A stretch of 64,000 nucleotides of DNA from Paenibacillus terrae (lineage in GTDB: Bacteria > Bacillota > Bacilli > Paenibacillales > Paenibacillaceae): contig NZ_JTHP01000016.1 of the NCBI RefSeq assembly GCF_000943545.1, forward strand, positions 31,354 to 95,353, in the 5' to 3' direction. Below the pieces are notes generated by a model that made no database searches, had not been told where the DNA came from, and saw only the letters and a program-made list of their open reading frames with translations. Below, in pieces: positions 17,950 to 28,776 of this stretch; position 1 is the first letter of the stretch, and each line of letters starts with the position of its first letter. The position numbers and the translations under genes were made by a program.

Positions 17950-18894
17950 ATGACTACACGGGAGAAAGGATTATGGACGATTGTCATTATCCTGACCGTC
18001 AGTGTCGCCGCCTTGGGTGGTTTTATCATGCTTCGCGGGCTGTTAAAGCCGGGTGATGTAACCAAGGACGACGGCGATCATACTGTGGCGGAGATGGGTC
18101 AGGAAGGCATATCTGAGGAACAGTGGATTGCAGAGCTGAAAAAACGCTATGGAGCCACTACACTGTTGCAAATGTTAAACCGCAAAGTTGTGGAGGCGGA
18201 GGCTGGGCGTCTCGGTATCAAGGTTACCCAAGAGGATTTGCAGCAGGTGCTGAAGCAGGATAGTAAAGGGTATGCCTCGGATCGCGCCTATTTTGATGAA
18301 ATGCAGCAACAGTTCGGCTTAAATCCGGATGATTTGCGGAATGAGGCGGAATACCGGATTGGGTTGGAGAAAATAGCCACACAGGGTATTCAAGTTCAGG
18401 AAACTGAGATTGACGAGTACTGGAAGCAACATCCTGAGGAATTTGCAGTCGGCAAGCAGATCAAGTTGGCAGCTATATACCCGACCCAAGCGGAGGAAGC
18501 TGAGAGGCTACTTGAACGGGTTAAGCAGGGAGAAAGCTTTGATACACTTCTTCAAGAACATTCCAGTCATCTTGACGGCAAAGACAAAAGCGGACAGCTG
18601 GGATGGGTGGATGAGTATGATCCTTTTCAGCCGCAAGAGATTATGGAGGCAGCGAGAGAGCTAAGTTCCGGTGATGTTGCTGGTCCCATCGCTGTTAACG
18701 ATGGCTACGCCGTCATTTTTGTACAGGATATCCGCCTGGAAGCTCCCCCGAACGAACAACAGATTCGACAGCAAATTCGCCGCTCGCTTGCACTCGCTCA
18801 AGCTGCCCCTCTGGAAGAGGTAGAGAAAAGCCTGCGTGATAAATACGGGGTACGCATTTTGCCTGGAAAAGATATGCCCTCCATTTCTCTATAA
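17950..18894 (+). CDS. membrane-anchored peptidyl-prolyl isomerase (PrsA/SurA-like, YacD type)
   Basis: 314 residues from ATG 17950 (a GTG at 17941 is an alternative). One N-terminal membrane segment (WTIVIILTVSVAALGGFIML, about 9-28) has no lipobox Cys, so this is an anchored or secreted protein and not a lipoprotein like PrsA. A SurA-N like helical region (about 55-145) is followed by a parvulin rotamase domain (about 165-260, with GKQIKLAAIYP, GESFDTLLQEHS, GQLGWVDEYDPFQP). It likely assists folding of exported proteins. Position after hslO and before cysK equals B. subtilis yacD. Confidence 0.85.
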   Translation: MTTREKGLWTIVIILTVSVAALGGFIMLRGLLKPGDVTKDDGDHTVAEMGQEGISEEQWIAELKKRYGATTLLQMLNRKVVEAEAGRLGIKVTQEDLQQVLKQDSKGYASDRAYFDEMQQQFGLNPDDLRNEAEYRIGLEKIATQGIQVQETEIDEYWKQHPEEFAVGKQIKLAAIYPTQAEEAERLLERVKQGESFDTLLQEHSSHLDGKDKSGQLGWVDEYDPFQPQEIMEAARELSSGDVAGPIAVNDGYAVIFVQDIRLEAPPNEQQIRQQIRRSLALAQAAPLEEVEKSLRDKYGVRILPGKDMPSISL

Positions 18895-18926
18895 ACAGAG
18901 TGAGCGATCCTTGATTTGAAGGAAGC

Positions 18927-18965
18927 GCGATGCTGGAGATCAGAGCTGGAGGCATCGTGTTTTTT
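18927..18965 (+). terminator. rho-independent terminator before cysK
   Basis: GCGATGC (18927-18933) pairs with GCATCGT (18952-18958), followed by GTTTTTT. Confidence 0.75.
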
Positions 18966-18975
18966 ATGGCTCGTA

Positions 18976-19004
18976 TTGACAATGGATTTGAAGATTGTTA
19001 TGAT
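18976..19004 (+). promoter_or_regulatory. sigma-A promoter of cysK
   Basis: TTGACA (18976-18981), a 17-bp spacer and TATGAT (18999-19004). The leader to the cysK start is about 100 nt and AT-rich. In Bacillus cysK is a CymR target; I could not identify a clear CymR site. Confidence 0.8.
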
Positions 19005-19110
19005 TATCGTGGAAAACCTACCTTTTTTATCGGAAATTAAAACCAGGATTGATTAACAATGTGATTTTGCAAAATTTAATATAACATTCAATGTCAGGGA
19101 GGAACTTATC

Positions 19111-20049
19111 ATGGCTAAAGTTGTCAATAACGTTACCGAACTTATCGGTGAAACCCCTCTCGTCCGTCTTAACCGGATCGTACCGGAAGATAGCGCAGAA
19201 ATTTATTTGAAACTGGAATACCAGAACCCAGGGTCCAGTGTAAAAGACCGCATCGCGATTAGTATGGTGGAAGAGGCTGAGCGTGAAGGACTGCTCAAAC
19301 CAGGCGGTACGATTATTGAAGCTACCAGCGGTAATACAGGAATCGGTTTAGCTATGGTTGCAGCTGCAAAGGGCTACAAGGCAGTAATCGTTATGCCAGA
19401 AACAATGAGCTTGGAGCGTCGCAACCTGCTACGCGCTTACGGAGCGGATCTTGTGCTGACACCCGGATCGGAGGGCATGAACGGCTCTGTTAAGAAAATG
19501 GAAGAGCTGCTGAGTGAGAATCCGGAGTATTTTGCTGCCGAGCAGTTCAAGAACAAAGCCAACATCAAGATTCACCGTGAAACGACAGGCCCTGAGATCG
19601 TTGAAGCCATCCGCTCCATCGGTGGTAGCTTGGACGGTTTTGTAGCCGGGATTGGTACAGGTGGTACTATTTCTGGTGCAGGGGAAGTGCTTAAGAAAGA
19701 ATTCCCTGAAATCAAAATCGTTGCTGTAGAGCCCGCTGCTTCTCCAATCTTGGCTGGTGGTAAGCCAGGACCCCACAAAATTCAGGGGATTGGTGCCAAC
19801 TTCATTCCTGAAATTTTGAACCGTGACATCTATGATGAAATTATTCATGTAGAAAACGATGAAGCTTTCGAAGTTGCGCGTACAGTAGCCAAGGAAGAAG
19901 GCATTTTGTCAGGTATTTCCTCTGGTGCGGCTGTTCATGCTGCTTTGAAACTGGCTAAAGAATTGGGCAAAGGCAAGCGCATTGTTGTCATCGTTCCAAG
20001 TAATGGTGAACGTTACCTGAGTACGCCACTGTATAATTTCGAGCTGTAA
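19111..20049 (+). CDS. cysK: cysteine synthase (O-acetylserine sulfhydrylase)
   Basis: 312 residues. The PLP lysine lies in NPGSSVKDR (Lys about residue 45), followed by the substrate loop TSGNTG and the phosphate-binding GTGGTISG. It joins O-acetylserine and sulfide to cysteine in the cytoplasm. ATG 19111 follows AGGGAGGA. It stands alone between its own promoter and terminator. A 15-base palindrome AATTACG-T-CGTAATT overlaps the stop codon. Confidence 0.97.
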   Translation: MAKVVNNVTELIGETPLVRLNRIVPEDSAEIYLKLEYQNPGSSVKDRIAISMVEEAEREGLLKPGGTIIEATSGNTGIGLAMVAAAKGYKAVIVMPETMSLERRNLLRAYGADLVLTPGSEGMNGSVKKMEELLSENPEYFAAEQFKNKANIKIHRETTGPEIVEAIRSIGGSLDGFVAGIGTGGTISGAGEVLKKEFPEIKIVAVEPAASPILAGGKPGPHKIQGIGANFIPEILNRDIYDEIIHVENDEAFEVARTVAKEEGILSGISSGAAVHAALKLAKELGKGKRIVVIVPSNGERYLSTPLYNFEL

Positions 20050-20080
20050 TTACGTCGTAATTGTGTATACTATATGTAAG

Positions 20081-20124
20081 GAGTCCCTCATTTCCCTGTT
20101 GCCAGGGGGTGGGGGATTCTTTTT
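20081..20124 (+). terminator. rho-independent terminator after cysK
   Basis: GAGTCCC pairs with GGGGATTC; CCCTG and CCAGGG pair inside, and TTTTT follows. Confidence 0.8.
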
Positions 20125-20141
20125 AAAAAAGTAGCATATAG

Positions 20142-20155
20142 ACTTTGCGCAAAGT
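20142..20155 (+). promoter_or_regulatory. 14-bp perfect palindrome upstream of pabB
   Basis: ACTTTGCGCAAAGT, 23 bp before the pabB start and just ahead of its ribosome site (AAGGGAAGGGG). Position fits an operator, but no regulator is known to me for this motif. Confidence 0.35.
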
Positions 20156-20178
20156 AAGGGAAGGGGAAGCACACACGC

Positions 20179-21801
20179 ATGAAATCGACAGCTAGAGTAA
20201 CGGAGGCACAGTGGCAGGCCTGGCAGAAGGAAGGATGGAGTATACTCCCATATATTGCTGAGTATCAGTTACCTGCGGACGGTTTACCCTTATCATGGCA
20301 GAAGGCATGGGAGGATTCGTCACCCTATGCCTTTTTACTGGAGAGCGCTAAAGGCGGGAGATACACCTATCTGGGCTTAAATCCGGTTGCTTTATTGGAA
20401 GGTAAAGGGGAACAGGCAGTCTGGATCGATCTAAAAAGCGGCAAGCGTGATCTCATACAAGGTCAGCCCCTGACAGTCATGAACGACTGGATCGCTCCCT
20501 ACCGTGCGCCGCGCGTACCGGGTATTCCTTTTTTTACTGGAGGCTTTGCTGGTTATCTTGGCTACGATGTAGCTCGCTCACTGGAGCGCCTACCGATTCA
20601 GGCAGCAGACGATACAGGCATACCGGACTATATATGGATGCAAGTGAACGAGCTATGGATCTATGATCATGAGGAAGCCCGTATTTATTGCGCTATTCAT
20701 ACGCCCGCACCTGTTCACTTGGATACCGTCAGTAGTAACACCGTCAATGTCGATGATGTCGCTTTGGATCAGCAGAAAGCCATACTTTCCGAATATTACG
20801 CAGAAGCTGTCCAGCGTGCAGAACGTATGCTGACTCAGTGGGAAAACATCATACAAGCCGGAGCATCTGACCCTGCTTATATTCGCCGTTGCGCAAGGCT
20901 TGCCGAAGAAGAGCTGCTCGTTGCTCATCATGAAGAAGAAGGCTGGAAAGCAGCTTTCAACCAAAAGGACTTTGAACACGCCGTAAAGGGCGTGCAGGAA
21001 TACATTGCACAAGGTGACGTGTTTCAGGTGAACCTGTCGATTCGTCAGCAACGTACGCTGGCAGCCCGACCTGAGGATATCTATGAGTGGCTTCGCCTGC
21101 TGAACCCTTCCCCTTACATGGGCCTGCTGCGGATGCCGGATTTACGAATCGTCAGCGGTTCGCCGGAATTACTGGTAAAGCTGGAGGATGGACGCGTCAG
21201 CGCACGTCCCATTGCAGGTACGAGAAGGCGAGGGCTTACACCGGAAGAGGATACTGCCATGGCTGCCGAACTGCTATCAAGCGAAAAAGAGCGTGCCGAG
21301 CATATTATGCTCGTCGATCTGGAACGTAATGATATCGGCCGGATTGCTGAATACGGAACGGTGCATGTGCCGGAGCTGCTGACAGTGGAGTATTATTCGC
21401 ACGTGATGCATCTCGTTTCTCAAGTAGAGGGCAAGCTGGCCGCGGGTCGTACCGCTTTAGATGTGATCGCCGCCACCTTTCCGGGGGGAACCATTACCGG
21501 AGCGCCCAAGGTGCGTACTATGGAAATTATTGAAGAATTAGAGCCTGTCCGGCGTGGTCCTTATACAGGGTCCATGGGATGGATTGACTATAACGGCAAT
21601 ATGGAATTAAATATTATAATAAGAACACTAGCTGTCAAAGGCAGCACGGCCTACTTACAGGCAGGTGCAGGCATTGTCATTGACTCAGACCCGTACAGGG
21701 AATATCGCGAGTGCCGAAATAAGGCAAGAGCCGTCATGAAGGCAGTACAATGTGGTGAAGAAGAAGCCGCTTTGAGCAAGAGCGGTATCACAGGAGGGTG
21801 A
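20179..21801 (+). CDS. pabB: aminodeoxychorismate synthase component I
   Basis: 540 residues, chorismate-binding enzyme of the TrpE/PabB family. The C-terminal catalytic domain has GDVFQVNLS (about 280), [18 protein letters not shown] (about 350), DLERND and [11 protein letters not shown] (about 435-445). With PabA it makes 4-amino-4-deoxychorismate for folate. Its place at the head of pabB-pabA-pabC-folP-folB-folK argues for PabB and not TrpE. The motif PIAGT has Ala where E. coli PabB has the catalytic Lys of PIKGT, which is the TrpE state, so an anthranilate-type activity cannot be excluded from sequence alone. Confidence 0.87.
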   Translation: MKSTARVTEAQWQAWQKEGWSILPYIAEYQLPADGLPLSWQKAWEDSSPYAFLLESAKGGRYTYLGLNPVALLEGKGEQAVWIDLKSGKRDLIQGQPLTVMNDWIAPYRAPRVPGIPFFTGGFAGYLGYDVARSLERLPIQAADDTGIPDYIWMQVNELWIYDHEEARIYCAIHTPAPVHLDTVSSNTVNVDDVALDQQKAILSEYYAEAVQRAERMLTQWENIIQAGASDPAYIRRCARLAEEELLVAHHEEEGWKAAFNQKDFEHAVKGVQEYIAQGDVFQVNLSIRQQRTLAARPEDIYEWLRLLNPSPYMGLLRMPDLRIVSGSPELLVKLEDGRVSARPIAGTRRRGLTPEEDTAMAAELLSSEKERAEHIMLVDLERNDIGRIAEYGTVHVPELLTVEYYSHVMHLVSQVEGKLAAGRTALDVIAATFPGGTITGAPKVRTMEIIEELEPVRRGPYTGSMGWIDYNGNMELNIIIRTLAVKGSTAYLQAGAGIVIDSDPYREYRECRNKARAVMKAVQCGEEEAALSKSGITGG

Positions 21802-21806
21802 GTCGT

Positions 21807-22382
21807 ATGATTTTGGTGATTGATAACTATGATTCGTTTACGTACAATCTTGTTCAGTATTTGGGTGAGCTAGGCGAGGAAGTAACCGTAAGACGGAACG
21901 ATGAGATTGATCTGAAAGGCATAGAAGAGTTGGCGCCGGAGCATATTCTGATTTCACCGGGTCCATGCACGCCGAATGAGGCGGGAATATCGCTGGACGT
22001 GATTAGCCACTTTAAAGGACGGATTCCGATCTTCGGCGTTTGTCTTGGTCACCAGGCCATCGGACAGGCGTTTGGCGGTCATGTCATCCGGGCTGAACGA
22101 CTCATGCACGGCAAAACATCACCGATTCTCCACCATAATACATCGGTATTTGAAGGTTTGCCTTCCCCGTTTACAGCGACCCGGTATCATTCTTTGCTGG
22201 TGGAGCGCGAGAGCCTGCCTGAATGTCTGGAAATTACCGCTGAAACTGCGGAAGGTGAAATTATGGGCTTGCGGCATAAAGAGTTTGCTGTGGAAGGAGT
22301 TCAGTTCCATCCGGAGTCCATCATTACGGACCACGGACATCAACTGTTACGCAATTTCCTGAAACGCAAGGTAGGCGTCTGA
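21807..22382 (+). CDS. pabA: glutamine amidotransferase component II (PabA/TrpG)
   Basis: 191 residues from ATG 21807 with AGGAGGG at 21792-21798; a GTG at 21798 is too close to that site. A class I glutaminase: [12 protein letters not shown], nucleophile Cys in [10 protein letters not shown] (about residue 79), and the HPES end of the Cys-His-Glu triad. It supplies ammonia to PabB; in B. subtilis the same protein serves TrpE as well. It is tightly packed between pabB and pabC. Confidence 0.95.
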   Translation: MILVIDNYDSFTYNLVQYLGELGEEVTVRRNDEIDLKGIEELAPEHILISPGPCTPNEAGISLDVISHFKGRIPIFGVCLGHQAIGQAFGGHVIRAERLMHGKTSPILHHNTSVFEGLPSPFTATRYHSLLVERESLPECLEITAETAEGEIMGLRHKEFAVEGVQFHPESIITDHGHQLLRNFLKRKVGV

Positions 22383-22385
22383 TTC

Positions 22386-23282
22386 ATGAAATACATCGGA
22401 GTCAATGGCGTCCTCACGGAAGCCGCAGATGCCGTGATTCACGTAAGTGATCACGGCTTTTTGTACGGAATGGGCCTGTTTGAGACCTTCCGTACCTACA
22501 AGGGAGTTCCGTTTCTGCTCGATCGTCATTTGCACAGACTGGCAGAGGGCTGCCAGATGCTGGGCATTCCTTTTCAACCGGACAAGAACCAGCTTACCGC
22601 GCATATCCACAGTCTGATGGCCGCGAATGGTCTGAACGAAGCATATATCCGCTACACCGTGTCAGCGGGCGAAGAGGTACTCGGCTTGCCATCTGGTGAC
22701 TATACGCGCCCTAACCATATTTTGTTCGCCAAGCCGTTACCCGCTACGCATATAGAGGCCGTGGGAACAACTGCCATATCGGCGCTTCAGTTGTTGCGAA
22801 CTCCGAGAAACACGCCCGAGGGCGAGATTCGTTTAAAGTCGCTCCATTATATGAATAACATTCTCGCCAAGCGGGAGCTTCAGCAGTACGCCACTGCCGT
22901 CCAGCATAAGGCTGAAGGGATGATGCTTACGGCAGACGGTTTCCTGGCAGAAGGAATGGTCAGCAACCTGTTTTTTGTCCGAAACGGTACGCTGTACACC
23001 CCAGATCTGTCCACAGGTATCCTGTCAGGGATTACACGTGGACTCATTCTGGAGCTGGCGCAAGCGAGAGGTGTCCGCTGTGAGCAGGGTCTATACCATT
23101 GGGACGAGCTGCGACTGGCCGATGAAATATTTATGACGAATTCCATACAGGAAATCCGGCCTGTGAGCCTACTGCTGGAGCCGGATGGAACGACGCACCA
23201 GTTATCCGATGCCTGGACACAGGCCGGTTCCATAACAGCTCTGCTGTTACACGATTACAGAGAGAAAGCAGGGATAAATTGA
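22386..23282 (+). CDS. pabC: aminodeoxychorismate lyase
   Basis: 298 residues, a PLP fold-type IV protein (branched-chain aminotransferase / D-amino acid aminotransferase family) with HGFLYGMGLFETFRTYKG near the N terminus, the PLP-lysine segment LKSLHYMNNILAKRE (about residue 147) and EGMVSNLFFV. It releases pyruvate from aminodeoxychorismate to give 4-aminobenzoate. The pab operon context separates it from D-amino acid aminotransferase. The stop overlaps the folP start. Confidence 0.92.
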   Translation: MKYIGVNGVLTEAADAVIHVSDHGFLYGMGLFETFRTYKGVPFLLDRHLHRLAEGCQMLGIPFQPDKNQLTAHIHSLMAANGLNEAYIRYTVSAGEEVLGLPSGDYTRPNHILFAKPLPATHIEAVGTTAISALQLLRTPRNTPEGEIRLKSLHYMNNILAKRELQQYATAVQHKAEGMMLTADGFLAEGMVSNLFFVRNGTLYTPDLSTGILSGITRGLILELAQARGVRCEQGLYHWDELRLADEIFMTNSIQEIRPVSLLLEPDGTTHQLSDAWTQAGSITALLLHDYREKAGIN

Positions 23283-24145
23283 ATATACCGACCATTTACC
23301 GACGAAGCTATCAGATGGGCGAGGCCGAGCTTACGCTCGGAGATTCGACACAGGTGATGGGTATACTGAACGTGACCCCGGATTCATTTTCCGATGGCGG
23401 ATTGCACAATAGTCTGGAGATTGCCGTTTTACATGCCTTGAAGCTGGTGGAGGATGGAGCCGATATTATTGATATTGGCGGAGAGTCCACCCGGCCGGGG
23501 CATGATCCGGTAGGCGTGGAAGAAGAACTGGCACGTGTCATTCCGGTAGTACAGGCTATTCACCGTATTGCTCCGCACATTCCATTATCCGTGGATACTT
23601 ACAAAGCTGAAGTAGCCCGGCAGGCGCTTGAAGCAGGTGCGCATATCATCAATGATGTGTGGGGGTTTAAGGCAGACCCTGACATGGCAAGTGTGGCTTC
23701 ACAATTCGATTGTCCAGTCATTTTAATGCACAATCGTCATGACCGTAACTATAGCGATTTAATACCTGATATGATTGATGATTTAAAAGAAAGTATCCGA
23801 TTGGCGCTGGATGCGGGTGTACGTGCGGAACAGATCATTTTAGATCCGGGCATCGGGTTTGCCAAAGATTACGACGAAAATATCCATGCTATGACTTCTC
23901 TGGATACACTAAGTCAGTTGGGCTACCCGCTGTTGCTGGCGACATCACGCAAAAGATTTATCCGTACAGCGCTGGATTTGCCTGTAGATGATGTGGTTGA
24001 GGGCACAGCGGCTACGGTCGCCTTTGGCATTGCCCAAGGCTGTCAGATAGTGCGTGTACATGATGTTGCGCAAATCAAACGCACGGTACGGATGTGTGAT
24101 GCGATGGTGTACGGGTCCAAAAATGCACTGAGTTATGGGGGGTAA
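23279..24145 (+). CDS. folP: dihydropteroate synthase
   Basis: 288 residues from a TTG at 23279 that overlaps the pabC stop. Two DHPS signatures are present: GILNVTPDSFSDGG (about residue 28) and DIGGESTRPGHDPV (about 61), plus the phosphate-binding LDPGIGFAKD (about 200) and TSRKRFI. It joins 4-aminobenzoate with the pterin pyrophosphate and is the sulfonamide target (sul in B. subtilis). Confidence 0.96.
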   Translation: MNIPTIYRRSYQMGEAELTLGDSTQVMGILNVTPDSFSDGGLHNSLEIAVLHALKLVEDGADIIDIGGESTRPGHDPVGVEEELARVIPVVQAIHRIAPHIPLSVDTYKAEVARQALEAGAHIINDVWGFKADPDMASVASQFDCPVILMHNRHDRNYSDLIPDMIDDLKESIRLALDAGVRAEQIILDPGIGFAKDYDENIHAMTSLDTLSQLGYPLLLATSRKRFIRTALDLPVDDVVEGTAATVAFGIAQGCQIVRVHDVAQIKRTVRMCDAMVYGSKNALSYGG

Positions 24146-24215
24146 AGCCCACTCCGCATAAAGTCACTGCATTTTAGAGAAAAAATTGAAATAAAAAAAC
24201 AGGGGGACTACCACG

Positions 24216-24578
24216 ATGGATAAAATAGTTTTACATCGCATGGAGTATTATGGATATCACGGCGTTTTTCCTGAAGAACGTAAGCTGGGACAGCGTTTCT
24301 ACATTGATTTGGAACTGGAGCTTGATCTGCGTGAGGCGGGCGAGCAAGATGCATTGGACAAAACGGTTAATTACGCTGAGGTGCATTACACCGTTAAAGA
24401 TATTGTAGAAAAGGAATCTTACCAATTGATTGAAGCTTTGGGCGAACGTATTGCATCTTCCTTACTGGACACTTATACTAGTGTCAATGCACTGACTGTC
24501 AAAGTCACGAAGCCGCATCCGCCGTTCGATATTCATTTTGAGGGCGTGACGGTTGGGCTTTATCGCGCAAGAAAGTAG
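24216..24578 (+). CDS. folB: dihydroneopterin aldolase
   Basis: 120 residues, the usual length. Features: YGYHGVFPEERKLGQRF at the start, the conserved Glu/Lys region with VTKPHPPFDI (about residues 98-107). It cleaves dihydroneopterin to 6-hydroxymethyl-dihydropterin and glycolaldehyde. ATG 24216 follows CAGGGGGA. Confidence 0.95.
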   Translation: MDKIVLHRMEYYGYHGVFPEERKLGQRFYIDLELELDLREAGEQDALDKTVNYAEVHYTVKDIVEKESYQLIEALGERIASSLLDTYTSVNALTVKVTKPHPPFDIHFEGVTVGLYRARK

Positions 24579-24587
24579 GAACGGTAC

Positions 24588-25136
24588 ATGAACGCACATT
24601 CGACCTCTGAGGCATCAGAGGCTTATATTGCTTTAGGGGCTAATTTGGGGGATCGTGAGCATACCCTGTATGAAGCCATCACGGCGCTGGACGAACATCC
24701 GGGTATACGGGTGCTGCGTTGCTCCAGCCTGTACGAAACAGAGCCTGTCGGGTATCTGGATCAGCCTTCTTTTTTGAATATGACAGCAGCCATATCCACA
24801 ACACTTGCTCCAGAGGAGCTTCTGACCTTCATGTTAGAAGTAGAGAGCCGTCTGGGTCGAGTAAGACATATTCCTAACGGTCCGCGCACCATTGATCTGG
24901 ATTTGTTATGGATGGAAGCGGTGCAGCTGGCTACACCGGATTTGGAGCTTCCTCATCCCCGTATGTTGGAGCGCGCTTTTGTGCTTGTGCCATTAGCTGA
25001 CATCGTTCCTAACCAAGATCCATCCGGTCTGTACAGTATCATGCATACTGCATTGAAATCATTGGATGGAAAGGACGGCATACAGTTTTGGAAAACAAGC
25101 AGCTGGCGCAGCGGCTTCGCGCCTTTCGGAAGCTAA
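24588..25136 (+). CDS. folK: hydroxymethyl-dihydropterin pyrophosphokinase
   Basis: 182 residues. HPPK motifs: IALGANLGDRE, SSLYETEPVGYLDQPSFLN, and the signature NGPRTIDLDLLW (about residues 104-115), then LPHPRMLERAFVL. It transfers pyrophosphate from ATP to the pterin before FolP acts. The last 49 bases overlap yazB in another frame. Confidence 0.95.
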   Translation: MNAHSTSEASEAYIALGANLGDREHTLYEAITALDEHPGIRVLRCSSLYETEPVGYLDQPSFLNMTAAISTTLAPEELLTFMLEVESRLGRVRHIPNGPRTIDLDLLWMEAVQLATPDLELPHPRMLERAFVLVPLADIVPNQDPSGLYSIMHTALKSLDGKDGIQFWKTSSWRSGFAPFGS

Positions 25137-25288
25137 AAGGATTCACGCAGCAGGAGTTGGCTGAGCGAACCGGCATATCCTTGGCCGTACTGGGTGCTGT
25201 GGAACGGGGCAACCGAACAATAGAGCCTGACATGTTGGACATTATTGCCCAAACGCTAGAAATTGAAGTCCGGGAACTGACGGAATGA
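25088..25288 (+). CDS. yazB: small XRE-family DNA-binding protein (YazB-like)
   Basis: 66 residues consisting of one helix-turn-helix: LRAFRKLKGFTQQELAERTGIS, then LGAVERGNRTI. A TTG start at 25088, inside folK, follows AGGACGG. A gene of this kind lies at the same place (folK-yazB-dusB) in B. subtilis. Its targets are unknown; conservation within the folate operon suggests a local regulatory role. Confidence 0.85.
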   Translation: MENKQLAQRLRAFRKLKGFTQQELAERTGISLAVLGAVERGNRTIEPDMLDIIAQTLEIEVRELTE

Positions 25289-25334
25289 CGATAAGTACAC
25301 CATATACAAGTATGAATAAAGGAGTGAACAGAGA

Positions 25335-26363
25335 ATGTTGAAAATCGGCGGTATTGAAATGAAAAACCAGGTCGTCCTGGCTCCGATGGCGGGCGTGTGT
25401 AACCCTGCTTTCCGTCTGATTGCCAAAGAATTTGGCACAGGCTTGGTATGCGCAGAAATGGTTAGTGACAAGGCGATCATTCACGGCAACAAGCGCACCC
25501 GTGAGATGCTGTTCGTAGATGAGCGCGAGAAGCCGCTCAGTCTGCAAATTTTTGGGGGAGATCGTGAATCTTTGGTGGAAGCGGCGAAGGTTGTGGATCA
25601 GGAGACGAACGCAGATATTATTGACATCAATATGGGCTGCCCGGTTCCCAAGGTAACCAAATGTGATGCGGGTGCCCGTTGGCTGCTCGATCCCAATAAA
25701 ATTTATGAAATGGTATCCGCTGTCGTGGAATCCGTTAGTAAACCTGTTACCGTGAAAATGCGTATTGGATGGGACAGCGAGCATATTTATGCCGTAGAGA
25801 ACGCCCGTGCCGTAGAACGTGCCGGAGGTCAGGCTGTCAGCGTACATGGCCGTACACGGGAGCAATTGTATACGGGACATGCGAACTGGGATATTATAAA
25901 AGAAGTTAAAGAATCAGTTTCCATTCCTGTAATCGGAAACGGGGACGTGGCAACACCGGAAGATGCCCGCCGGATGCTCGATTTGACCAACTGTGACGGT
26001 GTTATGATCGGACGTGGCGCTCTGGGTAATCCTTGGATGCTGTACCGTACGATTGAGTATTTGCAGACAGGTGAGCTTTTGCCTGATCCTTCACCGGAAG
26101 AAAAAATCCGCATTGCCATTCTGCATATGGACCGCCTGGTGGCATTGAAGGGTGAAGCTGTGGCTGTCCGCGAAATGCGTAAGCATCTGGCCTGGTACCT
26201 CAAAGGACTTAGAGGCTCTGCACGCATTAAGGACGTTGTTATGGAAGAAACGAAACGTGATGATATGGTACGTATTTTGGATGGCTTTGTATCCGGACTA
26301 CACACGGTAGAAAATGATGAACATTCCACAGAGGCTGTTTCTCCTGCCGCCGTTGCGCAATAA
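25335..26363 (+). CDS. dusB: tRNA-dihydrouridine synthase (DusB/YacF)
   Basis: 342 residues, a TIM-barrel flavoprotein. Motifs: VLAPMAGVCNPAFR, GGDRESLVEAA, NMGCPVPKVTKCDAGA with the catalytic Cys (about residue 101), VKMRIGWD, HGRTREQLYTG and GNGDV. It reduces specific uridines in the tRNA D-loop with FMN and NAD(P)H. ATG 25335 follows AAAGGAGTG. It closes the folate operon. Confidence 0.95.
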   Translation: MLKIGGIEMKNQVVLAPMAGVCNPAFRLIAKEFGTGLVCAEMVSDKAIIHGNKRTREMLFVDEREKPLSLQIFGGDRESLVEAAKVVDQETNADIIDINMGCPVPKVTKCDAGARWLLDPNKIYEMVSAVVESVSKPVTVKMRIGWDSEHIYAVENARAVERAGGQAVSVHGRTREQLYTGHANWDIIKEVKESVSIPVIGNGDVATPEDARRMLDLTNCDGVMIGRGALGNPWMLYRTIEYLQTGELLPDPSPEEKIRIAILHMDRLVALKGEAVAVREMRKHLAWYLKGLRGSARIKDVVMEETKRDDMVRILDGFVSGLHTVENDEHSTEAVSPAAVAQ

Positions 26364-26390
26364 GGAAGCTGTTTCTGCCTTTGTATGTGA

Positions 26391-26419
26391 TTGACTTTTC
26401 CAATTACTTGCCCTATAAT
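26391..26419 (+). promoter_or_regulatory. sigma-A promoter of greA
   Basis: TTGACT (26391-26396), 17-bp spacer and TATAAT (26414-26419), giving a leader of about 150 nt. Confidence 0.88.
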
Positions 26420-26525
26420 CGTTCAGTATAAAATCTTGATGTATGCTACAAATTGTATGCAGCTCTCAAGACAACAGCAGGAAATGTTCTCATTCCCTCA
26501 GAGTGGCATATTATGTTTTGAAAGC

Positions 26526-26545
26526 GTGCATTCCGATGCACTTTT
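26526..26545 (+). terminator. attenuator-like hairpin in the greA leader
   Basis: GTGCAT-TCCG-ATGCAC followed by TTTT, 33 nt before the greA start and about 100 nt after the transcription start. The T-run is short, so it may pause or partly terminate transcription. Confidence 0.5.
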
Positions 26546-26577
26546 AAACTTTTCCCATGACAGGAGAATCGGTTAAG

Positions 26578-27054
26578 ATGAGCGATAAAGAAGTCATTCT
26601 GACACAGGAAGGTCTTAGAAAGCTCGAAGATGAGCTTGAGAACTTGAAGTCTGTCAAACGCCGTGAAGTGGCGGAACGGATTAAGGTAGCTATCGGATAC
26701 GGGGATATCAGTGAAAACTCCGAGTATGAGGATGCGAAGAATGAGCAGGCTTTCATTGAAGGCCGTGTAATTACACTGGAAAAATTGCTACGCAATGCCC
26801 GCATTATCAATAGTGATGAAATTGAAACCGATGTTGTGGGAGTAGGCGCAACCGTGACCGTTGAGGATATGGAATTCGGGGATGTTACAGAGTATGCGAT
26901 CGTAGGTTCAGCCGAATCGGACCCACTACAGAATAAAATCTCCAATGAAAGTCCGCTTGGCAAGGCAATGCTTGGTAAGAAAAAAGGAACTGTTGTGGAT
27001 GTTACCGTTCCAGCAGGCGTTATACAATATAAAATCGTGGATATCAAAAAATAA
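26578..27054 (+). CDS. greA: transcription elongation factor GreA
   Basis: 158 residues from ATG 26578, after AGGAGA at 26561-26566; an upstream ATG at 26557 in frame precedes that site. N-terminal antiparallel coiled coil with the acidic tip ([17 protein letters not shown], about residues 38-54) that enters the RNA polymerase secondary channel, then the FKBP-like C-terminal domain ([20 protein letters not shown]). It stimulates cleavage of backtracked RNA. It has its own promoter and terminator. Confidence 0.96.
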   Translation: MSDKEVILTQEGLRKLEDELENLKSVKRREVAERIKVAIGYGDISENSEYEDAKNEQAFIEGRVITLEKLLRNARIINSDEIETDVVGVGATVTVEDMEFGDVTEYAIVGSAESDPLQNKISNESPLGKAMLGKKKGTVVDVTVPAGVIQYKIVDIKK

Positions 27055-27078
27055 GACACAGACTTTGGAATTGAATGT

Positions 27079-27105
27079 AAAAGCTTCCTTGGGGAAGCTT
27101 TTTTT
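27079..27105 (+). terminator. rho-independent terminator after greA
   Basis: AAAAGCTTCC-TTGG-GGAAGCTTTT with seven Ts. Confidence 0.95.
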
Positions 27106-27154
27106 CTCACACCCGGACGGACCCCGGCCCGTCTATTCATATTGAAGGAGCTGA

Positions 27155-28690
<1,536 letters not shown>

Positions 28691-28707
28691 CATAACATTA
28701 TGAATAT

Positions 28708-28747
28708 AGAGGATCAGCCGGGCTTCCCGTGTCTTGTTCCTCTTTTT
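28708..28747 (+). terminator. rho-independent terminator after lysS
   Basis: AGAGGA pairs with TCCTCT, CGGG-CTT-CCCG pairs inside, then TTTTT. Confidence 0.8.
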
Positions 28748-28776
28748 CATAAGAACGGATGGAGAGAAAACTTCTA

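Noticed and set aside
28748..28776. c-di-AMP (ydaO) riboswitch before the Ktr gene
   Set aside because: The gap is far too short and contains only the lysS terminator tail.
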